From contig NZ_QBAW01000004.1 of NCBI RefSeq assembly GCF_009689985.1, forward strand, positions 101,080-165,079: DNA of 64,000 nucleotides. Reading direction: 5' to 3'. Every line of letters begins with the position of its first letter. Position 1 is the first letter of the stretch. The DNA is from Helicobacter pylori (lineage in GTDB: Bacteria; Campylobacterota; Campylobacteria; Campylobacterales; Helicobacteraceae). The translations under genes and the position numbers were made by a program. Of this stretch, positions 48,664 through 56,007 are shown in pieces. The notes under the pieces were generated by a model, which worked only from the letters and a program-made list of their open reading frames with translations, did not search any database and was not told the origin of the DNA.

Positions 48664-48937
48664 AGTCAGAACTAAGAAAGATTTTCTTAAAGACTTTAAT
48701 AAGCATATCTTATCTGGGCGTATTACAGAAAGCGATGTTACAAGCGTTGTTGATTGCCTAAAAAAACAAAAACCACTCCAACAAAAATATTGCGACCATG
48801 CTTTGAGCGGCAATCTTAAAGGGTTGAGAGAATGCCATGTCAAGCCAAACTTGTTATTGATTTATGAAATCAAAAAACAAGAAAATGAACTTGTTTTATT
48901 GCGTCTAGACACTCATAGCGAGCTATTTAAAAAGTGA
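48656..48937 (+). CDS. YafQ/RelE-superfamily mRNA interferase toxin (HP0892/HP0894-like)
   Basis: A 93-residue toxin. Family features are all visible: CDHALSGNLKGLRECHVKPN (residues 46-65; His48, Arg58, His61), LLLIYEI (67-72), and LLRLDTHSELF (81-91) with His87. These match the catalytic pattern of YafQ and of H. pylori HP0892/HP0894, ribosome-associated or free mRNA endonucleases. Overlap with the antitoxin gene ensures coupling. Confidence 0.88.
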   Translation: MLKVRTKKDFLKDFNKHILSGRITESDVTSVVDCLKKQKPLQQKYCDHALSGNLKGLRECHVKPNLLLIYEIKKQENELVLLRLDTHSELFKK

Positions 48938-48970
48938 TCAAACGCTAAAAAAATTATCTACAACAATCCG

Positions 48971-49100
48971 TGCTAATTTTTAATTCAAGTTGCGCTAACT
49001 TTAAAATAGAACATGCTAATTTCTAAAAATAAGCTGCGCTAAGCCACACTACAAAAATGTTAATCTTTATTTTAAATCTTACTCATGCAAGTCTGCGCTA
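48971..49100. repeat. Iteron-like direct repeats of TG(CG)CTAA, five copies
   Basis: Copies at 48971 (TGCTAA), 48991 (TGCGCTAA), 49014 (TGCTAA), 49035 (TGCGCTAA) and 49094 (TGCGCTA). The first four are spaced 20-23 bases, about two helical turns. The region lies between the toxin gene and the end of virD4 and has no gene. Spaced direct repeats of this kind are typical of plasmid origins or partition sites. Confidence 0.55.
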
Positions 49101-49194
49101 TAAATCAACGCATTCCTTTTAATAACAAGGATAAAAAGTTGTAGAAAGCGATTTTTAAAAAGCAATTAAAAAATATTCATACAACCTTTTTTGA

Positions 49195-50919
49195 TCAATC
49201 AAACACTTCTTCATTGGGCTTGACTTCCCAGTTAATACGAGAGAGTAATTCTTTGTTTTTGAAATAATAATTCGCTTTTAATTTTAACGGTTTAGCCTTA
49301 TGACCGCTCACTAAAATGATCACTTCATCTTTATCAATATTCATAATATCTTGCGCGCTCAATAAGTCCCACGCTTCTTTTCCTATACTAGAAGTCCCTC
49401 CAGTAATGAGCTGTCCTTTTTCTGTAGAGTGGCTTCGTGTTTTTCTAGTCATCTTACCGATTTCTTCGCTCACTTGTTTAGCGTATTCTAAATCATCCAT
49501 TTTGAAAATCACTTTGTAAGCCACGGTGCTATTAACAATTCTTGCATCTTCTTTGCCGTAATATTTTTCAATAAGAGCGTTGGATTGCGTAATAAAAATT
49601 AAAACCACACCATAGCTCCTACTTAATGCGGGCATTTCTAATAAAAAAGGCAATTTACCAAAACGCACAAATTCATCTAAAAAAAGATAAACCCTTTCTT
49701 CAAATTTCTTACTCTCTTTCAATAAAAGATTTTTAGCAATACTTTCCAAAAGGATACGGATAAGCGGTGCGAGCGTGTCAATATCTGTTTGAGCGATTTT
49801 AATATAGAGTGAAATATTATCAGCCCTTAAATCCTCGTATTCAAAACTCATGCTGTCTGTAGCGCTTTTAACTTGATAGCTTGTAAAGACTTGCATAAAA
49901 CGGCTATAAACTGATTTAATGCTCGCAAACTCTTTATCATTCGCCTTAGCCCATTTGTTCGCTTCGTTTCTAATAACAGGATCTAACATGCCCTCTTTCA
50001 TTATAATATTGCCTTGATCATCTTTTTCTAAATTATTCACAGATCCATCATAATTTTTAGGATTTTCTGGGTCAGTATAGACTTGTTCGGCTACTTGTTT
50101 ATACCATAGCAATTCCACATTGACATTAGGTTTCATTTTTTTAACGCCATTTTCTACTTTAGCCATATAACGCCCATTCTCTTTAACAAAACCATTATCG
50201 CTACTTTGACATTCATATAATTCAGTATAAAATCGGCTTTGTGGATTGATTAAGGGAACGTAATTTTTTATAGGAGCGCTTGCAATTTCAAAAAAGGTGC
50301 TAGTGTTATGCACGCACAAATCATAAAGAGCGTAAAAGACAAATAAATTTTTAGCTTGCTGTGTCCAATGAGGGTCTTTATTTGCCCCATCTTCAGCAAA
50401 AATAGTATTACCCACTTCATCTACAAGCCTTCGCTTTCGGTTAAAATCTAATTTTTCTACAATGCGTTTATCAAACGGATTGAATTTAAGCGTGTTGTCA
50501 TTTCCATCAAATACAAAAATTTTATTTTTTAGAACTTGTTGTCTGTAACCAGCCGTTAAATCAAATAACTCCCCTTTAATATCTAACACCACACAAGAGC
50601 TAGGCACATTTAAAAGATTAGGCACAGCCACAGCTGCGGTTTTACCACTTCCAGGAGGAGCGATAATTAAAGTAGAAAGCGGAGCATCATAATAAGTAGG
50701 CTTAAGTGAATTTAAACCTTTATATAGCCCCACACAAAAACCTTTGTTAAAATTTAAGGTCATAGGATAACTCTTAGAAGAACCTAGCGTAAAGACATCT
50801 TTGCAAGCCTTAGGGAGAGTTTTAGTGTAATAATCTTTTTGAATGCTATTAAGCTTATGGAATAAATTGCTGGTTTTATCCTTAAATTTATCTCTTAATG
50901 TTTTGAATTTTTCTCTCAT
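49195..50919 (-). CDS. virD4: VirD4/TraG-type coupling protein
   Basis: A 574-residue hexameric ATPase linking the relaxosome to a type IV secretion channel. Walker A is APPGSGKT (residues 87-94), Walker B is in RVYLFLDEFVRFGKL (about 405-418), and SRSYGVVLIFITQSNALIEKYYG is the conserved C-terminal core. The N-terminal membrane anchor is not obvious; the gene abutting upstream (50920-51477) encodes a multi-helix membrane protein that may supply it. The last gene of a leftward operon from 54.7 kb. Confidence 0.93.
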   Translation of the reverse strand: MREKFKTLRDKFKDKTSNLFHKLNSIQKDYYTKTLPKACKDVFTLGSSKSYPMTLNFNKGFCVGLYKGLNSLKPTYYDAPLSTLIIAPPGSGKTAAVAVPNLLNVPSSCVVLDIKGELFDLTAGYRQQVLKNKIFVFDGNDNTLKFNPFDKRIVEKLDFNRKRRLVDEVGNTIFAEDGANKDPHWTQQAKNLFVFYALYDLCVHNTSTFFEIASAPIKNYVPLINPQSRFYTELYECQSSDNGFVKENGRYMAKVENGVKKMKPNVNVELLWYKQVAEQVYTDPENPKNYDGSVNNLEKDDQGNIIMKEGMLDPVIRNEANKWAKANDKEFASIKSVYSRFMQVFTSYQVKSATDSMSFEYEDLRADNISLYIKIAQTDIDTLAPLIRILLESIAKNLLLKESKKFEERVYLFLDEFVRFGKLPFLLEMPALSRSYGVVLIFITQSNALIEKYYGKEDARIVNSTVAYKVIFKMDDLEYAKQVSEEIGKMTRKTRSHSTEKGQLITGGTSSIGKEAWDLLSAQDIMNIDKDEVIILVSGHKAKPLKLKANYYFKNKELLSRINWEVKPNEEVFD

Positions 50920-51477
50920 TTAAAATAATCCTTTTAAATATTTCATAAATAGCGTTAGTTTTACACTTAAAAATCCCCTAAATATAAAGGTTAAGACACA
51001 AATCACTACTAAAAAAGATAAGATCGTAAAGAAAACCTTAGGTCTTTTCTTGGCAAATTGATAAACTCCATAAAATATACACCCTATAAAAATAGGCAAT
51101 AGCGTAAAGCTAGAGACAACAAGCATTAGAGGCAAAAACAAAATTAAGAACAAGCCTTTAAGAATATTAAAAATCCTATATTCGTATTTAATAATATCTT
51201 TCATTTCAGCCCAAACTGCCTTGCCATGACTATCCATATTGCGCCCATTAAAAAATAAGTAGGCTGTCAAAAATAGCGGCAATAACGCACAAAAGAATGA
51301 AAAGTAAATCTCAAATTTAAAATGGGGAAAATTATGTAGATTAAGAATAATCTTTTTTAGATAGTTATAACTCGCTAAAAAACTAGGAAAACCTAAGAAA
51401 TAATGCGATACGCCTAAAAAAATAAAAGGAATGGCTAAAATAGAAATGATATAGCAATAAGGCTTATAAATTTGCAT
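50920..51477 (-). CDS. Membrane protein directly upstream of virD4
   Basis: A 185-residue protein with at least four hydrophobic segments (YCYIISILAIPFIFLGVSHY, YFSFFCALLPLFLTAYLFF, LILFLPLMLVVSSFTLLPIF, FFTILSFLVVICVLTFIF). Its stop immediately abuts the virD4 start, and its own ATG immediately abuts the stop of the gene before it. It may act as a membrane partner of VirD4. No named family recognised. Confidence 0.75.
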   Translation of the reverse strand: MQIYKPYCYIISILAIPFIFLGVSHYFLGFPSFLASYNYLKKIILNLHNFPHFKFEIYFSFFCALLPLFLTAYLFFNGRNMDSHGKAVWAEMKDIIKYEYRIFNILKGLFLILFLPLMLVVSSFTLLPIFIGCIFYGVYQFAKKRPKVFFTILSFLVVICVLTFIFRGFLSVKLTLFMKYLKGLF

Positions 51478-51768
51478 TTACTCTACTTTTATTTTATTAT
51501 CTAATAAACTCATAAAATGCATAAAATCATTCTCAAAACTCTCATCTTTCATAAACTCTTCAAACTCCTCTTCGCTTTTAACCCAAACTTCACTAATATA
51601 TTCCATTAAAAGAGTGAAATTTTCTTTCAGATTTTCTTGTAATATTTTTGCTTGATTTCCATCTTTTAGAAAATGGGGAGCATTGATAATGCTTTGAGAA
51701 CTTTTAATAATAGATGCCATTTTTTCTAAATAATTTCTAATTAAATCAATATCAGTTTCTTTTGTCAT
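51478..51768 (-). CDS. Small acidic element protein, 96 residues
   Basis: Helical, acidic protein (for example EVWVKSEEEFEEFMKDESFE) with no recognised domain. Overlaps the primase-like gene by 4 bases at its start and abuts the membrane-protein gene at its end, so it belongs to the leftward operon. Function unknown. Confidence 0.65.
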   Translation of the reverse strand: MTKETDIDLIRNYLEKMASIIKSSQSIINAPHFLKDGNQAKILQENLKENFTLLMEYISEVWVKSEEEFEEFMKDESFENDFMHFMSLLDNKIKVE

Positions 51769-53597
51769 AAATTCATCCCTTTTAAAATTTTCTTATCCCC
51801 TTTTAAACAATGCGCTACGATGAAAGCGCTTTTTTTGATAGCTAGGTTTAAAATTTTTGTTTTTTCACTCCAAGCTTTCAGTTGCGTTTCAATATCTTGC
51901 AATAAGCCCAAATGGATAACATTTTCTCCTAAAAGTGCCGCATTATTTAAATGGTAAGCAATCTGGTTAAAATTAGAACAAGTCGCATTCAATGAGCTAT
52001 ATAGCATCGCTAAACTGCCTAAAGCGCTTGTGATTTTTTGCTGTTTGTAGAAACTAATTTGGCTATTTAAAATAAGATTTTCTACAATTTTGGTGTAAGA
52101 CTTGTTGTGCCTAGTTTTTAAATCATTTAAAATTTGGACACATCTAACATCCAATAAAAATTCCATCCTTTTAAACACTCCTTGTAGTAGTTTAGGTTTT
52201 GGCATTAGATCTTGTAGTTTTTGTAATTGGTTAGCCAAGATGCTTTTTTGTGATGGTGTGGTAGTAGGGTTTTGCATTTTTTCTTTGGCATCAAATAAAA
52301 AATCTTGTAAAATCCTATTGCTAATTTGCTTCAATCCTAATGCTTTAGCGATTTTCAAATCATCGTTCGCATCTTTGCTGATAGGCGTATAAATGTTTGG
52401 AATTTCTTTAGTGTGAGCGTAAAAAATTTTTTCCAAAATAGCGTTGAATTTTTGCCCCTGTTCATCATTATCCATTGCTAAAATAACATTAAGACTTAAA
52501 TTAGGAATTTTTGGTTCTTTTAGGCGTAAGGCTAGAGCGGGCTTTAAAATGGGTTTAGGGATAAGATTATTTTTATCTCTTATGGGAGAGAAAATGGGAT
52601 CATTAGGGACTTTTTTAGGGTCATTATCGTGTTTAACTAACTCTTTAGCACGCCATTTTTCATATCTTTTTTGAAAATTTATGTAATTTTCATAGTCCTC
52701 TAATTGCTTGTTGTAGCGATCAATTTCTTTGTGGTATTCATTGTATTCCTTACACTTATAAGTGTTGATGGTATTAAGAAATTTATCTACAAATTTTTGC
52801 ATTCTTTCTTCTGTGAAATTACCAATAGTAGAAATAATAGCTGTTTGATTAGGATCAAACCCTTGCATTTCTAACACGCTTAAGCCATCAAAAACGCTTT
52901 CAGCTACAATGATATTTTGAATATTTTTAATATCTTGTGGGCATAAAACTTCAAAACCCTTGATAGAACCTGCTTGCATTAAGTGTTTAGTGGGATTAGT
53001 AGCACCTTGCATAGTGAAAGGTTTGGATAATCGCTTGTTATACCCACCCTGTATTAAGTTTCCATTATCATTGGTTAAATAGCAAGGCACGCATAAATTT
53101 GCATGTTCATCTTCTTTTAATAAATGATTGTAAGGTTTTAGTAAGGTTTTATCCAAAGAGCGACTATCCAATAAAGTGTGAAACAAGTCTGAGCTTTCTA
53201 TATCGTAGGTAGGGAGCTTTTCAAATTGTTTCACCACTTTTTGACGCTCTGCTTCTTGTTCTTTGGTAATGATTGCATATAGCTTGGAATTGTTATATTT
53301 GTAGTTTGGCTTATCGCTAATTTCTAAATCATCTCTGTTTTTGATTAAATCATTAAAATCTAGCCCACGATTTTTACAAAAGGCGATAATCGTGCCTTTA
53401 TCTTCATCGTTATGAGTGTTGAAATAATGATAACTCCCATCAGGCTTTCTTGAAACAATAAGTGTGCCTTTAATGGTATCGTATTCATTATAAAGAGCCG
53501 GGTTATTTTTGCTTGATTTCTCTACTTTGTGTTTATAACCATTAGAGAGTAAAATCTCATCTAATGGTAAGAATTGTAAATTAGCGATATAAGCCAT
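51765..53597 (-). CDS. Toprim-domain primase-like protein of the mobile element
   Basis: A 610-residue protein. Residues 35-85 (GTLIVSRKPDGSYHYFNTHN then DKGTIIAFCKNRG) match the N-terminal part of plasmid/ICE primases that precedes a Toprim domain. The Toprim core is split: acidic VAESVFDG at 231-238, and MDNDEQG at 375-381 after a coiled-coil insertion (about 270-365). Such proteins prime replacement-strand synthesis after conjugation. No zinc finger is seen. Operon partner of virD4. Confidence 0.8.
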   Translation of the reverse strand: MAYIANLQFLPLDEILLSNGYKHKVEKSSKNNPALYNEYDTIKGTLIVSRKPDGSYHYFNTHNDEDKGTIIAFCKNRGLDFNDLIKNRDDLEISDKPNYKYNNSKLYAIITKEQEAERQKVVKQFEKLPTYDIESSDLFHTLLDSRSLDKTLLKPYNHLLKEDEHANLCVPCYLTNDNGNLIQGGYNKRLSKPFTMQGATNPTKHLMQAGSIKGFEVLCPQDIKNIQNIIVAESVFDGLSVLEMQGFDPNQTAIISTIGNFTEERMQKFVDKFLNTINTYKCKEYNEYHKEIDRYNKQLEDYENYINFQKRYEKWRAKELVKHDNDPKKVPNDPIFSPIRDKNNLIPKPILKPALALRLKEPKIPNLSLNVILAMDNDEQGQKFNAILEKIFYAHTKEIPNIYTPISKDANDDLKIAKALGLKQISNRILQDFLFDAKEKMQNPTTTPSQKSILANQLQKLQDLMPKPKLLQGVFKRMEFLLDVRCVQILNDLKTRHNKSYTKIVENLILNSQISFYKQQKITSALGSLAMLYSSLNATCSNFNQIAYHLNNAALLGENVIHLGLLQDIETQLKAWSEKTKILNLAIKKSAFIVAHCLKGDKKILKGMNL

Positions 53598-53603
53598 AGT
53601 CTT

Positions 53604-53897
53604 TTACTCAAATCTACTTTTTTTAATCTTTTTGGCTAGTCTCATTTCATAATGTTTGGTTCTCGCATCATACAAAACACGATCCATTGCTTGAGTGAGA
53701 AATTTCATGACTTCAATCGCGGTCTCTACTTCGTTGATTTCAAATAATAATCTCATAGCGATTTCAATTTCCCTATGCACTGATTTAGGCAGATCTTTCA
53801 CCAAAAGATTTATGTATTCTTTGTTTGTAGGATCAAAGCCTTTAGGGATCACATATTTTTGTGAAATTTTTAAATCTTTTTTGAGTGGGAATTGCAT
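53604..53897 (-). CDS. Small element protein, 97 residues, unknown
   Basis: Basic, helical protein (KSVHREIEIAMRLLFEINEVET AIEVMKFLTQAMDRV is the core, broken here for length) without recognised domain. Lies 6 bases upstream of the primase-like gene and 19 bases after the preceding gene, so co-transcribed. Possibly a regulator or ribbon-helix-helix protein; unproven. Confidence 0.6.
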   Translation of the reverse strand: MQFPLKKDLKISQKYVIPKGFDPTNKEYINLLVKDLPKSVHREIEIAMRLLFEINEVETAIEVMKFLTQAMDRVLYDARTKHYEMRLAKKIKKSRFE

Positions 53898-53916
53898 TTT
53901 TTGTCCTTTGTTTTCT

Positions 53917-54309
53917 TTATGATGCTAAAATTTCCTTATCCATAGATAGTTCATCTAATGTTCTATGGATATTCTTTTTTACAATTGCTTGTTGGTAAGA
54001 GCACTTGATATTTGGAATTTTTTTACCAACAAGTTGATCATAAGTCAATCTAAATCTATAAGAAAGACAAGGATTATTAACCGACACAAACTCCAAAAAA
54101 ATATTGTTAAAGTTTTGCATTTGAAAATGCTTAGGGATATTCAAAAAGAATACACCGTGCTTGTTTGCGAGCTTGAATGCTCTATCTTTTAATTTCTTGA
54201 AAAGTTTTTTCAAATACCCACAAATTCCTAAAAAGAAGTTATTAGGTAAGTTGCTCTCCCCATTCAAACCTGAATATTCGTAGTCTTCTATTTTAGTGAA
54301 GTCATGCAT
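53917..54309 (-). CDS. Second half of a frameshifted element protein
   Basis: The frame begins MHDFTKIEDYEYSG (ATG 54309) and is out of phase with the gene before it by one base. Adding one T to the T6 run near 54310-54316 would fuse both into about 261 residues reading through KGYVF-L-SMHDFTKIEDYEYS. The product (CGYLKKLFKKLKDRAFKLANKH ... DELSMDKEILAS) is basic and helical, compatible with a replication-initiator C-terminus. Either two coupled genes or one gene split by a slip. Confidence 0.55.
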   Translation of the reverse strand: MHDFTKIEDYEYSGLNGESNLPNNFFLGICGYLKKLFKKLKDRAFKLANKHGVFFLNIPKHFQMQNFNNIFLEFVSVNNPCLSYRFRLTYDQLVGKKIPNIKCSYQQAIVKKNIHRTLDELSMDKEILAS

Positions 54310-54701
54310 AGACAAAAAACATAACCCTTTTCGTTCTTAAAAGCAGTTAAAAATCCTATTTCCTCTAAAATTTGGAGATTATGTCTTAAGGTTCTATCGC
54401 ACCATTGCAAGCGAGTTAAGGCATAATGGCGGTTTAACGCAATTTTAGAACTTTTAGAATCTATAACGATTTCACTTAAAAGTTCCATGAGTTTCTTACA
54501 GCCTGTGCCACCAAAGAAAGTTGTATTGCTAGGAAAGTTCAATATCTTTTTAAAGATTTTACATTCAACATAACCAAATTTATTAAATCTGAAAGGAATA
54601 AACCTGTCTTTTGAATGCCTGGAATAACAGACATTGTTCACATGCATTTCTTTTAAGATATTCGCATCTAAAACTTTTCTTTTAAAAGCTCTTTCTCGCA
54701 T
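54288..54701 (-). CDS. First gene of the leftward element operon; winged-helix/replication-like protein (N-terminal part)
   Basis: A 137-residue frame with block FFGGTGCKKLMELLSEI...SKIALNRHYALTRLQWCDRTL, followed by RHNLQILEEIGFLTAFKNEKGYVF. This helix-helix-wing pattern is common in plasmid replication initiators and transcription regulators. It has a truncated paralog at the opposite end of the element (42677-43006). It ends within the T6 run where it overlaps the next frame by 28 bases. Confidence 0.6.
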   Translation of the reverse strand: MRERAFKRKVLDANILKEMHVNNVCYSRHSKDRFIPFRFNKFGYVECKIFKKILNFPSNTTFFGGTGCKKLMELLSEIVIDSKSSKIALNRHYALTRLQWCDRTLRHNLQILEEIGFLTAFKNEKGYVFCLCMTSLK

Positions 54702-54757
54702 AGTCCTAATTCCTAGATATTGATTTCTTAGAGATTAGAAAAAAATTACATTCTCTA

Positions 54758-54764
54758 AAGAATG
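54758..54764 (+). repeat. Right AAGAATG target repeat (attR side)
   Basis: Identical to 42587-42593. Here it forms the right arm of an inverted repeat CATTCT-ctaa-AGAATG (54749-54764), which may be part of the recombinase recognition site. Confidence 0.85.
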
Positions 54765-55295
54765 CGTTTTAGACCCCTTAATTTTGGCCAGAGATTATTA
54801 CTTTAACTTTAATTTAAGCTATAGGCCAGGATTTTTAGGGTGGATGAGTAAAATTTACACTGACAAACAACGCTATCTAAACGCCCTTTTAAAAATTAAA
54901 GATTTTAATTCCACTAGTTTAAAGGTGGAATGCTCTAGTTTTGAAGAAGTGTTGATCGCTTATCCTAATGATTTTTTCTATCTTGACCCCCCTTATGTGT
55001 TAGAAATTCTAAAATGTTTAAAGGGATTTATCCTATGCGTAATTTTCCTATCCACCATAATGGTTTTAAACATGAAGTCTTAGCTCACATGCTAAAAAGG
55101 CATAAAGGGCCATTTATTTTAAGTTATAATGACTGCGAATTTGTAAGGAATGCCTATAAAGATTTTAAAATTTTAGAGCCATCTTGGCAATACACTATGG
55201 GACAAGGCGAGATCAGAATGGGTAAAAATCGCTTAGAAAGAGGCGATAGTAACCATGTCAAACAATCTCATGAGTTATTGATTATCAAGGAGTAA
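54765..55295 (+). pseudogene. 3' part of the interrupted N6-adenine methyltransferase gene, with an extra frameshift
   Basis: Continues the frame that stops at 42593: C-V-L-D-P-L-I-L-A-R-D-Y-Y, then FYLDPPYVLE with catalytic DPPY motif IV. At about 55004 one A is missing (GAAATTCTAAAATG instead of GAAAATTCTAAAATG), shifting into the frame beginning MFKGIYPMRNF and ending KQSHELLIIKE at 55295. So this methyltransferase is broken twice, by the element and by a one-base deletion. The C-terminal SYNDCEF segment is typical of Dam-like enzymes. Confidence 0.88.
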
Positions 55296-55297
55296 AA

Positions 55298-55810
55298 ATG
55301 CATATTAGCGAAGTCAAAACTGCCTTTAAAATCGCTGATGTAGAATATGTGAAAGACAGCACAAAGTTAAATTTCAACTATCTTAAGGATTTAAAAGATG
55401 AAAATAATCAATCTTTATCTCAAGATATTTTAACTCAAAATGTGGCTAGAGTGTATTTAATTGTTGTGAATGGTGAGATTAAAAAAATCGGTGGCTCTCA
55501 AGCAGATGGTGGGATTAAAAGCACGCTCAATATTTATAAAGATGGGGGAGTCAAAGGGAGGCCTAATATTAGAAGTTTTGGCGTGTGGTATTTTCTTTAT
55601 CACACAATACTCACAGGGGCTAAAATAGAATTTTACATGATTTATCAGCCTAATTTTGAAACTCAAGTGAAAGGCTTGTTTGGTTTTCATGCAATCAAAG
55701 ACGCAAGCATAAGCTATAAACTTTTAGAGCAAGCTTGCTTGACGGATTATAGAAACAATAACAATGACGCATTACCCGAATGGAATGTGCAAGAGCAAGG
55801 CAAAGATTAG
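55298..55810 (+). CDS. GIY-YIG-like restriction endonuclease candidate, partner of the broken methyltransferase
   Basis: A 170-residue protein beginning 2 bases after the methyltransferase end. The block ARVYLIVVNGEIKKIGGSQ (50-68; Tyr53 and K-I-G at 63-65) resembles the GIY-YIG nuclease fold. A late YKLLEQACLTDYRNN could supply the catalytic Glu. Length and layout match the small GIY-YIG enzyme Hpy188I. The frame is intact. Its usual methyltransferase is inactive here, so it must be silent, inactive, or countered by another methylase. Nuclease identity is inferred from motifs. Confidence 0.6.
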   Translation: MHISEVKTAFKIADVEYVKDSTKLNFNYLKDLKDENNQSLSQDILTQNVARVYLIVVNGEIKKIGGSQADGGIKSTLNIYKDGGVKGRPNIRSFGVWYFLYHTILTGAKIEFYMIYQPNFETQVKGLFGFHAIKDASISYKLLEQACLTDYRNNNNDALPEWNVQEQGKD

Positions 55811-56007
55811 TCAAATGATATTAAAGATGAGCATGCCAATACCACTCAAAAAGCTCAAAACAGAGAAAAGGCCATCCATAGAAAGGCGATTGACAAACCT
55901 AGCGGAACTTTAAAAGATTAAATAAAATAATCTTAACCTAAAAAAAGGGCTTTAAGTTTTTGCTCCATTTAAAAAGCATGGGTTTAGATGAAAGGAAAAA
56001 ATAAAAC

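Larger units (their letters stand above)
42594..54764. mobile_element. Non-autonomous integrative mobilizable element (TnPZ/ICE-related), about 12.2 kb
   Basis: Bounded by AAGAATG direct repeats inside a methyltransferase gene, with exact reading-frame restoration on removal. Carries a relaxase, VirD4 coupling protein, Toprim primase-like protein, lipoprotein, ribbon-helix-helix-like small protein, a type II toxin-antitoxin pair, iteron-like repeats and a hairpin near the relaxase that may be oriT. Absent are any Xer/tyrosine or serine recombinase and any VirB4/B8/B9/B10/B11. It would therefore need XerT-like and type IV secretion functions supplied by another element. Genes form two leftward blocks (54.7-49.2 kb; relaxase) and one rightward block (43.1-46.1 kb). 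Confidence 0.85.

Noticed and set aside
48971..49100. CRISPR array
   Set aside because: Repeats are only 6-8 bases with irregular spacers, and no cas genes are present in the window.
42594..54764. Integrated full conjugative element or phage
   Set aside because: No VirB channel genes, integrase, capsid, portal or terminase genes are visible, only mobilization functions.
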